Assembly: GCA_016783865.1 (NCBI GenBank)
Contig: JADHVS010000025.1
Location: 1 to 35,554 of the forward strand
Length of the DNA stretch: 35,554 nucleotides
Source: Bacteroidales bacterium
GTDB taxonomy: Bacteria; Bacteroidota; Bacteroidia; Bacteroidales; SM23-62
Direction of reading: 5' to 3'
The position numbers and the translations under genes were made by a program. Below are positions 1 through 8,219 of this stretch, piece after piece. The notes beneath the pieces were generated by a model. The model had not been told where the DNA came from and did no database searches. It saw nothing but the letters and a program-made list of their open reading frames with translations. Within the stretch, counting starts at the first letter, position 1. Every line of letters begins with the position of its first letter.

Positions 1-123
1 GCTCCGCCGAACTCACAGGTTTGTTTGGCTCCGCCGAACTCACAGGTTTGTTTGGCTCCGCCGAACTCACAGGTTTGTTTGGCTCCGCCGAACTCACAGG
101 TTTGTTTGGCTCCGCCGAACTCA
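1..123. repeat. 27-bp tandem repeat array (about 4.5 copies)
   Basis: Copies of a 27-bp unit starting GCTCCGCCGAACTCACAGG begin at 1, 28, 55 and 82 without visible mismatch, and a fifth copy starting at 109 diverges after GAACTCA. The array may continue to the left of the window. The unit has a length divisible by three, so one frame reads as a 9-residue peptide repeat, but no gene-like continuation follows. The head of the unit matches the start of the dispersed element at 114-157, so the array looks like a local expansion of that element. Confidence 0.9.
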
Positions 124-157
124 GGAACTCGTTTCCCCGTAGCTTGCTGCCTTTAGA
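114..157. repeat. dispersed intergenic repeat, left copy
   Basis: Positions 114-150 match 35397-35433 at 36 of 37 bases (one G/A difference), and the tail AGCTTGCTGCCTTTAGA (141-157) recurs exactly at 35486-35502. The core contains the near-palindrome GTAGCTTGCTGC. The repeat is non-coding as far as can be seen. The rest of the gap up to the gene at 325 (158-324) is AT-rich and shows no convincing promoter, RNA or gene. Confidence 0.8.
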
Positions 158-324
158 GGAGAGTCAACCACAATATGCTTTGGAAGAAAAATTCGGCAAA
201 TTATTTCTTTGCTAAATTGACTTTATCAGCAAACCCTACGTACTTTCTCCGTGAAATTCTATTGTGATAAAAAATTATTAACTAATTTAGTAGTGTATTA
301 AAACCATTTAAATACTAAACTATT

Positions 325-2787
325 ATGAAAAGAACATTACTCAAAGTAGGAATTTTTGCCTTATTAATAGGCTTAATCAGTTCAAATTCTTTTGGGCAGA
401 TTACAACAGCCCCGGTTATTGACGGGGATGGAAGTGATGCTGTCTGGACTTCTGTGACAGCGATGGACCTTTTAAGGGACAATGGCACCTCAGGGGTTGC
501 TGATGCTGCCGACTTCAGTGCAACCATCAAAACAGTGTGGGATGCAAATGCAGTATATTGCCTTCTGGAGGTCATGGATGACACACTGATCACTGACCTG
601 AATAATTCCTGGGAACGGGATCACTACTCCATCTATTTTGACATGGGTAATTTAAAGACCACCAGTTTTGTCACCGATGCGGTCGCTCCCTTTGATTCGA
701 TCCAGTTCATGGCCGAAAAGATCTGGAGTATTGAAGGTAACATCACCATGGAAGACAGTACCCTTGTCTGGGGTGTTGATTTTGTGGAGGATATCAGGGC
801 TGATGGCTACACCCTGGAGATTGCATTTCCTTTCAGTAAGTTGGGTGTTACATTGGCCGCTGAAACTGTCATTGGATTTGACGCAAAAGTGGGGGACAAT
901 GATGCCGACGGGAGTCTCGATGGCAAATACTCGTTGTACCAGATAATGGATGAAGGATGGAGAAATCCAAGCTACTTAGGAACAGCTAAACTTGAAGCCG
1001 ACGGTTCCATTTCCAAAGTTTTGCACACACCCGTTATCGATGGTGTTGCTGATTACAGCTGGTATGCTGCTGCAAAATATGACCTGAAGGTTGAAAATAC
1101 AATTTCGGGCATTGAAAGTGCTGCCGATTTCAGCGGAACATTCAAGGTAATGCATAACAATGACAATGTGTTTGTGTATCTGGAGGTCATGGATGACACC
1201 CTGATTACTGATCTGAATAATTCATGGGAACGGGATCACTACTCCATCTATTTCGACGTCTCCAACTTAAAAACCGTGACTTTTGTCACCGATGCCGTCG
1301 ATCCCATGGATTCAGTTCAATTCATGGTTGAAAAAATCTGGAGTGTTGCAGGAGATTTAGGCTTTGAAGATAGCACATTGGTACAGGGTGTTGATTTTGT
1401 AGAGGTTATCGGAGATAATGGTTATAGCTTGGAGATTGCATTTCCTTTCAGTGAAATCGGTGTAACTATACCCGATGATGCAATCATTGGATTTGATGTA
1501 AAGATCGGGGACAATGATGCCGATGGGAGTCTCGATGGAAAATTATCCTGGCATCAATCTATGGATGAGGGCTGGAGAAATCCCAGTTATATGGGTAACC
1601 TGAAACTGAAGCCAGTATTTGTTGATCTTGGTTCAACGGAAGCTGCGCCAGCTCAAATAGAAATTGATGGGATAAAGGATGGTGACTGGAACCATGCCAT
1701 TGCGATGCCCCTTGAAAGGGAGAACGAAGTTTCAGGTGTAGAGAATGCAGCTGACTTCAGCGGAACAATTAGGGCGCTGTGGGATGCTGATAATTTCTAT
1801 ATTCTTCTGGAGGTAAAAGATGATAGCCTGGAAACGGTTCTGAATAATTCCTGGGAGCGGGATCACTATTCCGTATATTTTGACTTTGCTAACCTGAAAA
1901 CCGAAACCTATGTTGTGGATGCTGTGGAGCCCTATGATTCAGTTCAATTCATGCTGGAAAAGATCTGGAGTGTTGCAGGAGATTTAAACATGGAAGATAC
2001 CTCATTGATACGGGATGTTGATTTTGTTGAAGTGATTAACGATGACGGTTACCTGCTTGAATTGGTAGTTCCGATGAGATTAATTGGGGTCACTCTGAAT
2101 GCAGGCGATGTTCTGGGTTGGGATGCAAAGATTGGGGACAATGACGGTGACGGACTTGATGGTAAATACTCATGGAACCAGCTTCTGGACGAAGGTTGGA
2201 GAAATCCAAGCTACCTGGGTGAAGTTACCTTGATGTCCAATGGCACCATCTTCGGTACTCCTGTTGTACCAAACACGCCACCGGTAATTACTGCCATCCC
2301 TGATACAGTTGTTACAGTTGGAGAAACTGTTGACATTACCATTACTGTTACTGATGCCGACGATGACGACATAACCATTTCTGCTGCTTCAAGTGATGAG
2401 GCATTTGCAACGGTTACTGTTGCCGATGGAGTTGCTTCTGTAACTGGTGTTGCTGAGGGTACAGCCACGATCACTGTTACAGCAACTGATGGTGAAGATC
2501 CTGTAACTGAAACATTTGATGTAACGGTTGGTCCTACTGGAATCAAAGAGGTTTCTGCTGGATTCAGTATGTATCCAAACCCGGCGGCCAACGTGTTGAC
2601 CATATCAAGTGAATTCGAAATTCAGTCGGTAAACATTATAAACATTGTAGGACAATCGTTATTAAGTGTTCCTGTAAATGCTTCTAATGCCAATATTAAT
2701 ATTGGTACGCTTGATGCTGGATTTTATATTGTTTCCGTACAATTTAAATCTATGGTTGTTACCAATAGTGTTTTTGTTAAAAAATAG
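325..2787 (+). CDS. secreted protein with three CBM9-like modules, Ig-like domain and T9SS sorting domain
   Basis: The 820-aa product starts with a clear signal peptide (about residues 1-25, ending SNSFGQ). Three homologous modules of about 195 residues follow (roughly 27-225, 234-430, 440-637). They resemble the carbohydrate-binding family 9 / DOMON-like fold; each has a PVIDG- or EIDG-type start, a shared LNNSWERDHYS(I/V)YFD block, and ends DEGWRNPSY(L/M)G. A Ig/cadherin-like domain (about 649-735, starting NTPPVITAIP) and a T9SS type A sorting domain (about 743-820, FSMYPNPAAN to the lysine end) complete it. No catalytic domain is seen, so it is probably a cell-surface or secreted glycan-binding protein; the ligand is not predictable. 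A strong terminator follows. It is not in an operon with the adjacent locus, which points the other way. Confidence 0.8.
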   Translation: MKRTLLKVGIFALLIGLISSNSFGQITTAPVIDGDGSDAVWTSVTAMDLLRDNGTSGVADAADFSATIKTVWDANAVYCLLEVMDDTLITDLNNSWERDHYSIYFDMGNLKTTSFVTDAVAPFDSIQFMAEKIWSIEGNITMEDSTLVWGVDFVEDIRADGYTLEIAFPFSKLGVTLAAETVIGFDAKVGDNDADGSLDGKYSLYQIMDEGWRNPSYLGTAKLEADGSISKVLHTPVIDGVADYSWYAAAKYDLKVENTISGIESAADFSGTFKVMHNNDNVFVYLEVMDDTLITDLNNSWERDHYSIYFDVSNLKTVTFVTDAVDPMDSVQFMVEKIWSVAGDLGFEDSTLVQGVDFVEVIGDNGYSLEIAFPFSEIGVTIPDDAIIGFDVKIGDNDADGSLDGKLSWHQSMDEGWRNPSYMGNLKLKPVFVDLGSTEAAPAQIEIDGIKDGDWNHAIAMPLERENEVSGVENAADFSGTIRALWDADNFYILLEVKDDSLETVLNNSWERDHYSVYFDFANLKTETYVVDAVEPYDSVQFMLEKIWSVAGDLNMEDTSLIRDVDFVEVINDDGYLLELVVPMRLIGVTLNAGDVLGWDAKIGDNDGDGLDGKYSWNQLLDEGWRNPSYLGEVTLMSNGTIFGTPVVPNTPPVITAIPDTVVTVGETVDITITVTDADDDDITISAASSDEAFATVTVADGVASVTGVAEGTATITVTATDGEDPVTETFDVTVGPTGIKEVSAGFSMYPNPAANVLTISSEFEIQSVNIINIVGQSLLSVPVNASNANINIGTLDAGFYIVSVQFKSMVVTNSVFVKK

Positions 2788-2805
2788 AACTCACTTCATT
2801 AAAAT

Positions 2806-2837
2806 AAAGGTCGCTCAAAGAATGGGCGGCCTTTTTT
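2806..2837. terminator. rho-independent terminator, probably bidirectional
   Basis: AAAGGTCGCTC (2806-2816) pairs with GGGCGGCCTTT (2824-2834) in an 11-bp stem with two G-U wobbles and a 7-nt loop, followed by a T run to 2837. It lies 18 bp after the stop of the CBM9-like gene. The opposite strand also runs into T-rich sequence (ATTTTAAT), so it may also stop transcription from the convergent minus-strand operon. Confidence 0.8.
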
Positions 2838-2848
2838 ATTTATACTAC

Positions 2849-2914
2849 GTCATCCTGAATTCATTTCAGGATCTTCTTTGTTGCTTGAGATCCCGAACCA
2901 AGTTCGGGATGACA
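2849..2914. repeat. palindromic intergenic repeat (REP-like)
   Basis: Two hairpins lie side by side: ATCCTGAA/TTTCAGGAT (about 2852-2872) and ATCCCGAA/TTCGGGAT (about 2890-2911). The outer ends GTCATCC (2850-2856) and GGATGAC (2907-2913) are also complementary, so the whole can form one long cruciform. This type of GTCATCC...GGATGAC element is common between genes in Bacteroidota. It sits between two convergent genes. Confidence 0.75.
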
Positions 2915-2926
2915 GGTAAACGGGAA

Positions 2927-3442
2927 TCAATGAACGAAATGGGATGGCCCCTCGTAGATACTGGCATTTTCAAACTCAACAACCCTACCAAAAAAAGAAA
3001 AATTTCCGGGGAATTCACTTTTAACAGTGGCTTTACCGTTACCATATGAATCGATGAAAAGAAAAGCATCCGCCGTATATATTTCCCCTCTCATTTTTAT
3101 TGAAACCGTCAGGTTTTTTTTCTTTTCATTTTTCTTTACCTCACAATGGGTTATCTGACCCTGGAGGTTATTGCGGTTTCCGTTTTGCACTTCCCCGAAC
3201 AGGGAATCAACCACAACAAAAACCATGTCGGAACCCTGGTTGTATTCTGCCTGGAAAACAAATTGCCGGCTGTTTACCAGGCTGTCAATCCTGGAAAACG
3301 CGAGAAGCTGCCCGGTTTCCTTCTCAAGCTTTCTGTCTCCGGCAGGTTTTGAATCACTGACCTGGGCTTTTAATGTGAAATCAGTGATAATTGGATTAAT
3401 CGCAAATGTGAGGAGGAAAATCAGAAATGATTTCCTTTTCAT
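2927..3442 (-). CDS. small secreted DUF4251-like protein
   Basis: The 171-aa product has an N-terminal signal peptide (residues about 1-27, hydrophobic FLIFLLTFAINPII, possible cleavage after LKA). The body reads as a compact beta-rich domain: FVFQAEYNQG, MVFVVVDSLFGEVQNGNRN, then KNLTVSIKMRG and a C-terminal NFSFFGRVVEFENA. This layout resembles DUF4251 proteins of Bacteroidota, which are small periplasmic proteins of unknown role; the assignment rests on pattern memory only. It is 59 bp downstream of the second SusD gene on the same strand, with a hairpin between, so it may be a weakly co-transcribed last gene of the operon or independent. Confidence 0.6.
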   Translation of the reverse strand: MKRKSFLIFLLTFAINPIITDFTLKAQVSDSKPAGDRKLEKETGQLLAFSRIDSLVNSRQFVFQAEYNQGSDMVFVVVDSLFGEVQNGNRNNLQGQITHCEVKKNEKKKNLTVSIKMRGEIYTADAFLFIDSYGNGKATVKSEFPGNFSFFGRVVEFENASIYEGPSHFVH

Positions 3443-3468
3443 GTATTGATTATTAATTTCTTACATGG

Positions 3469-3500
3469 AAACCAGTAACCAGTACCTGGTAACAAGGTTT
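3469..3500 (-). other. intercistronic hairpin after second SusD gene
   Basis: An imperfect inverted repeat lies directly after the SusD stop codon: AAACC (3469-3473) with GGTTT (3496-3500) outside, and GTAACCAG (3475-3482) with CTGGTAAC (3486-3493), one mismatch, inside. There is no long T run, so it may protect or process mRNA, or reduce read-through into the DUF4251 gene, rather than terminate fully. Confidence 0.4.
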
Positions 3501-3501
3501 A

Positions 3502-5040
3502 TTATTCAGACGGTAAATACCAGTTTAAAGGATCCATTAACCTGGTACGAACATCATTATACTTGCCCGTCCCCTTGAATTTTTCAGCTACTTTATCTGC
3601 AAGAAATTCAGGCTCATTCCTGCGCTCCGCAACGCGCACCAGGTCGAACCATCGTTTTCCTTCAAAGGCCAGTTCTAAAGCCCTTTCAGCTATAATGAAA
3701 TCTTCAATAAGCAGCATTCTATCCGAACCTGTAACACCATCAGGAATTTCCCTCGACTGCAGGTACACCCTGCCCCTGATCCCGATGTTTCTTGACCATT
3801 TCGAAAATTCTGCAGGCTTTGGATTTTCCTTATTAACTCCCTGGTTCAGCAACATCAGTGCATATTCCTGTGAAAGGTCATCGCCCATGCGATTGTATGC
3901 TTCAGCCAATAATAAATGTATGTCGGCTGCCCTTGAGATAATTATATCTGAACTAAAAGGATCACTGAAGTCAACTAAATATTTTGTAATGAAGGATTCG
4001 ATAGTCCCGGTTTGATCTATGGTATCCATATAGAAAGTAATTCCCAGCCCTCTATATAAGTCACCGGGGTCACCTGCTGCCGGGATTTGTGCCATAAATG
4101 AATCAATAAGAACCTCCGCAGGTTTAACCATATACTGGTAGAACATCCAGCCCGCAAGAGGATTGTATTGGTCTTCAACAGAGGAATAAGGTATTACGGT
4201 AAGATTTTCTATGCCCTGGGACTCAGCGTTCAGAAAAATAGCGCCCCATCCGACATCTTTATATGTCCCATCCACTTTAAGCAGGGAGGGTTGGTTAAAA
4301 TAACTTTCGCAAGCCAGCTTCAGGTAAAAAACGGCATTGGCATAATCGTTTATTTCAAGATACAATTCACCAAGAAGTGCTTTATTATTTATATAATGAT
4401 CTATCCTAATTTCTACAAATTCTGTTCCTATTGAAGCATCATGAATATAGGGAATTAACTGATTGATAAGGGTGTCAATCATAACCTCCTTACTCAGAAC
4501 CAGCTGAGTCAGATTTTCAGGCAGGGTAGTCAGATTATCCTCAATATATGCAGCTTCACCATATAAACGCACCAGGGTAAAGTAAGTCCAGGAACGCATT
4601 CCGATTAAAGCTCCTTTGACCCAATAAGCAATAAACTCATCAAACTCCTTGTCACTAAGGGCTATTTGGTCAATATTGACAAGAACCTCATTAATATTAA
4701 CGATAACCTTGTAAAGGTCAGCAGGATTAGTATACGGATTCCCGGGCGAGAAAATCTGATCGTTAATATCTTTGAAATAGGAATTGGCATTTTCTGTAAC
4801 ATCCATAGCATCTGATCTGAGCCCGTCCAGTATTATTAAATTTGGCATTATATCCTGCAGTGGAGAAATAGCACCCTCCAGGGATACAACAGCATCAATT
4901 GTCGACTGATAATGCTGATCAGGAGTAATCCGGTCTCCAGCCTTTTCCTTGAAGAAATCTTCGCTGCATCCGGAAATTGTAACCAATACCACACTGAGAA
5001 CCGTCAGAAAATATGGATTTATTCGTGATCTCTTTTCCAT
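3502..5040 (-). CDS. SusD/RagB-family glycan-binding lipoprotein (second pair)
   Basis: The 512-aa product is an outer-membrane lipoprotein: a hydrophobic signal ends in TISGC with the lipid-accepting Cys25. SusD-family marks follow: SEDFFKE and TPDQHYQS near the N terminus, helical TPR-like central region with WTYFTLVRLYGEAAY, and the C-terminal block ERALELAFEGKRWFDLVRVAERRN typical of RagB/SusD, ending with LNWYLPS. The length is normal for the family. It starts 20 bp after the SusC stop at 5061 and forms the lid of that transporter, capturing oligosaccharides at the cell surface. It differs strongly from the other SusD of the locus, so the two pairs probably take different ligand sizes or types; the beta-glucan ligand is inferred from the enzymes across the divergent promoter. 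Confidence 0.92.
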   Translation of the reverse strand: MEKRSRINPYFLTVLSVVLVTISGCSEDFFKEKAGDRITPDQHYQSTIDAVVSLEGAISPLQDIMPNLIILDGLRSDAMDVTENANSYFKDINDQIFSPGNPYTNPADLYKVIVNINEVLVNIDQIALSDKEFDEFIAYWVKGALIGMRSWTYFTLVRLYGEAAYIEDNLTTLPENLTQLVLSKEVMIDTLINQLIPYIHDASIGTEFVEIRIDHYINNKALLGELYLEINDYANAVFYLKLACESYFNQPSLLKVDGTYKDVGWGAIFLNAESQGIENLTVIPYSSVEDQYNPLAGWMFYQYMVKPAEVLIDSFMAQIPAAGDPGDLYRGLGITFYMDTIDQTGTIESFITKYLVDFSDPFSSDIIISRAADIHLLLAEAYNRMGDDLSQEYALMLLNQGVNKENPKPAEFSKWSRNIGIRGRVYLQSREIPDGVTGSDRMLLIEDFIIAERALELAFEGKRWFDLVRVAERRNEPEFLADKVAEKFKGTGKYNDVRTRLMDPLNWYLPSE

Positions 5041-5060
5041 TTTTTTATAATTTTTACCTG

Positions 5061-8000
5061 TTATAAGTCTAATTTCAAGCCAATGATGAATGATCTGGTC
5101 TGGGGCATCATTCCATAATCAACTCCCATATAGAACGGACTGTTTAAATACATAAAGTCCGGATCATATCCTGAATACTTAGTTAGAGTAAACAGGTTAG
5201 TAGCCGTAAGGTAGATAACAACTCCCTTATAGATTCCAGGTCTTGACTGAAGATTGTAGTTCAAGGTGAGCTGACCCAGCCGGAGGTACGAGCCGTCTTC
5301 TATCCACCGGTCAGAAAAAACAGCATTACCCGCAGGATCTCCAAAGCTGGCTCCTGGCATAGCAGCGCTGGTGTTGGAAGTGGTCCATCTTTCGAGGACA
5401 GATGCTGACTGGTTGCAGTAAGAATCCATTGCCTCTGATTTGTACTTAATATAGTTGAATACATCATTACCTATTGAATAATTGAAATAAGCTAATAGCT
5501 CAAAATGCTTATAAGAGAACGCTGTGTAAATACTCCCGAAAATATCCGGATTTGGATCACCGATGATCATTTTATCATTTTTGTCAATGATATTATTGGC
5601 ATCGATGTCTACAAATTTCATATCTCCGGCCTGCATAAGAATTCCTTTCGGGCCGGTTACAGTACCTGCTTCAGCATTAGAGATTAAACCATCGGTTTTG
5701 TATCCATAATAGGCATTAACAGGATTTCCTGCTGAGGTAATAAACTGGGCACCCGGTATGGTGGTAATAATATTTTCCGTAGCAGGATTAATAAAGGCTA
5801 AGCTCTTAATTTTTGTTAATTCTTTACTTACAGAACCACCAACAGTTACTACAAAATCTCCTGCTTTCAAACGTCCGTCAGCAGCAATTTCCAAACCGCT
5901 GATTTCGAGTTTGCCTCCATTATCATAATAGGTTGTGAATCCCAATGTTGGTGGAAGTTCCTGTTGAATAATGAGGTTATTCACATTGGACCTGTATATA
6001 TCCAGGTGCATGTTTACCAATTGCCTTAATATGGAAAGGTCAAGGCCGGCATTCACCGTATGTTTCTTTTCAAGCCCCATGTTTTCATTTGGGATAATTT
6101 CGCGGGTAATCACACCGTTCCCATTAATCCTGCGACTGGTATAATATAATTTGGAATAATCATAAACACTGGTGAACATGTTACCTGTAACAGAATACGA
6201 CCCTCTCAGCTTAAGATCTTCAAGCCAGCTAACCTGGTTCAGGAAACTTTCAGATGAAAGCCGCCATGCGGCACCGACTGAAGGATAGAGATTATACCTG
6301 TTCTCCGCATTTGTAGCCGAATTTCCGTCATAGGAAAGGTTCGTGCTTACAAAATATTTATTTCGGAAATTATAATTTATGTTTCCAAAATAAGATACCC
6401 AGACCAATCCCCTGTTATCACCAATGGTGGAACGAAGGAAACTATACTGGGCCCCTCTACCAAGACTTTTAAAATCATCTGAGGGTGTATTCAGATCCGT
6501 ACTCAGATCGTACTTATAACTATTTCGCATGTATCTGAATCCTGCATTCATGGCAATTGTGTGACCAGAAGCAGTTTTGTTGGTATAGGTAAGCGCAGTA
6601 TGATTTTGTGTTGAACGAAACTCATATACAAAATCACCAGGACTATTGAATGCCGAATCAACCTGTAAAATTCCGCGATCCGGTAAGAAAATGTTTTCGC
6701 GTGCATTATTGAAATTAATTCCAATCAGGGTTGAAAGGTTAAAATGCTCATTAAACTTATACTGTGCCGTTACAGAACTAAGAAAATGATAATTCCGGTT
6801 TGTGCCCGACGCACTATTCACAATCGCAGTCGGGTTGCTTGCATTAAAAATTCCCACATCATCAATATAGTTAAGGAACTCACCTGTGGATGCATCCCTC
6901 GCGTTAGGAGCCATAATTGGAGGCATTAAAACCGCTGAAAGAATTGGATTTTTCCATGCACTTGGGCCCTGGTTAGCCAGCTTGCTGTCGGCTAAGGATA
7001 ATTTTGCATTGGGTGTAATTGAGAATTTATCACTGATATTGACTTTCCCGTTAATCCGCAGATTAAACCTGGTATAGCCGGCATTTTCGTAAATGCCCTT
7101 ATGAGAAAGGTAACCGACCGAAATATTATAGGTGGCAATATCATCACCCCCCTTAAGGAAAAAGTGGTACTTCGAAACAGCAGCGGGTCTGAATATTTCA
7201 TCCTGCCAGTCGGTGCTGTTATTGTACTTATAGTAATCTTCGGAAGAAGCATCCCCGTTCAGCCATGGAACCATGGCATTAATCTGGTCTTCATCAAAGC
7301 CCTGGGAAATTAATCTTTCGCTGAAATAGTTCTTAAACTGGGAGGCATTCAGCAAATCCTGTTTTTTCGGAACCATTGAAATACCTCCATAGGCTGAAAA
7401 TTTGATCACCGTGCTTGCTTCTGCCTTTTGCTCTGTGTTTATATTAATAACGCCATTGGAACCTGCAGCACCCAGATAAGAAACACCAGACTTCAAAATG
7501 GAAATATCAGAAATATCATCTATATCAACAATATCAAAAGGATTAAGCGCAAAACCTTCCATGAGACTATTTTTGGCATACGAGTAATCGTAAATCATCC
7601 CATCAATAAAAAGCAATGGCTCCGTGTTGGCATACAAGGATGAGATTCCACGGAGGCTCATAAATGTTCTGTGTCCCGGCATGCCGGATTGTTCAACCAC
7701 CGACATTCCTGGAACTCTTCCCTGAAGGGCCTGGTCAAATGAAGTAGCCTGTGATAATTTCAGGTCGCTCGCAGTAACTGTAGTGACCGGGAATGTGGCA
7801 TCCTTAATTATTTCAGGGCCAACAGGGGAATTAAAGGAATTATCCAGAGACCTGTATAGGGAGGACACCATGTAAACAGTGACGAAATCTCTCCCGTTCA
7901 GGTGGATATTCCGTTTATTGTAACCAGGCAGGTTAATGATTAATTCTGTCTCCAGATCGGGTACTGCAATAGTAAATGCTCCCTGCTCATCTGTTTCTGA

Positions 8001-8183
8001 AGATGCACCTGTGGTGGAAACTGAAACAGAAACCTGGCTTAAAGGGAGTCCTGTGCCCGATTCTGTTACAACACCCGTAATATTTACCCCGGATGTCTGG
8101 GCCAGCAAGGGGTGAATAAACATGCTTGTGATAAACAAGGTGATGAGAGTTAAACAGGTTGAGTACGAGTATTTTTTTGTCAT
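5061..8183 (-). CDS. SusC/RagA-family TonB-dependent outer-membrane transporter (second pair)
   Basis: The 1040-aa product has a signal peptide (to about residue 29, HPLLAQ), a carboxypeptidase-D-like domain (about 33-110, VNITGVVTESGTGLPL), a plug (about 125-250, with FDQALQGRVPGM, MSLRGISSLYANTEPLLFIDG and ILKSGVSYLGAAGSNGVININT), and a beta-barrel to the C-terminal end in FIIGLKLDL. It should import glycan fragments in a complex with the SusD encoded 20 bp downstream. Two oddities: the stretch between the first domain and plug lacks the usual VVVxGYGT-like TonB-box segment, and the plug motif reads YLGAAGSNGVI instead of YGSRAANGVI. No STN domain is present, so it is not tied to an anti-sigma regulator by sequence. 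It follows a fasciclin lipoprotein gene at 36 bp. Confidence 0.93.
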   Translation of the reverse strand: MTKKYSYSTCLTLITLFITSMFIHPLLAQTSGVNITGVVTESGTGLPLSQVSVSVSTTGASSETDEQGAFTIAVPDLETELIINLPGYNKRNIHLNGRDFVTVYMVSSLYRSLDNSFNSPVGPEIIKDATFPVTTVTASDLKLSQATSFDQALQGRVPGMSVVEQSGMPGHRTFMSLRGISSLYANTEPLLFIDGMIYDYSYAKNSLMEGFALNPFDIVDIDDISDISILKSGVSYLGAAGSNGVININTEQKAEASTVIKFSAYGGISMVPKKQDLLNASQFKNYFSERLISQGFDEDQINAMVPWLNGDASSEDYYKYNNSTDWQDEIFRPAAVSKYHFFLKGGDDIATYNISVGYLSHKGIYENAGYTRFNLRINGKVNISDKFSITPNAKLSLADSKLANQGPSAWKNPILSAVLMPPIMAPNARDASTGEFLNYIDDVGIFNASNPTAIVNSASGTNRNYHFLSSVTAQYKFNEHFNLSTLIGINFNNARENIFLPDRGILQVDSAFNSPGDFVYEFRSTQNHTALTYTNKTASGHTIAMNAGFRYMRNSYKYDLSTDLNTPSDDFKSLGRGAQYSFLRSTIGDNRGLVWVSYFGNINYNFRNKYFVSTNLSYDGNSATNAENRYNLYPSVGAAWRLSSESFLNQVSWLEDLKLRGSYSVTGNMFTSVYDYSKLYYTSRRINGNGVITREIIPNENMGLEKKHTVNAGLDLSILRQLVNMHLDIYRSNVNNLIIQQELPPTLGFTTYYDNGGKLEISGLEIAADGRLKAGDFVVTVGGSVSKELTKIKSLAFINPATENIITTIPGAQFITSAGNPVNAYYGYKTDGLISNAEAGTVTGPKGILMQAGDMKFVDIDANNIIDKNDKMIIGDPNPDIFGSIYTAFSYKHFELLAYFNYSIGNDVFNYIKYKSEAMDSYCNQSASVLERWTTSNTSAAMPGASFGDPAGNAVFSDRWIEDGSYLRLGQLTLNYNLQSRPGIYKGVVIYLTATNLFTLTKYSGYDPDFMYLNSPFYMGVDYGMMPQTRSFIIGLKLDL

Positions 8184-8219
8184 TTCAAAGCAGTATTAAA
8201 TTATTGGACAGGTAATGAA

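Noticed and set aside
21..215. 64-residue frame with 9-residue repeats
   Set aside because: It is only the translation of the 27-bp tandem repeat, which happens to be divisible by three, and has no gene-like continuation.
2849..2914. Insertion-sequence terminal repeats
   Set aside because: The palindromes are adjacent with no transposase nearby and fit an ordinary intergenic palindromic repeat.
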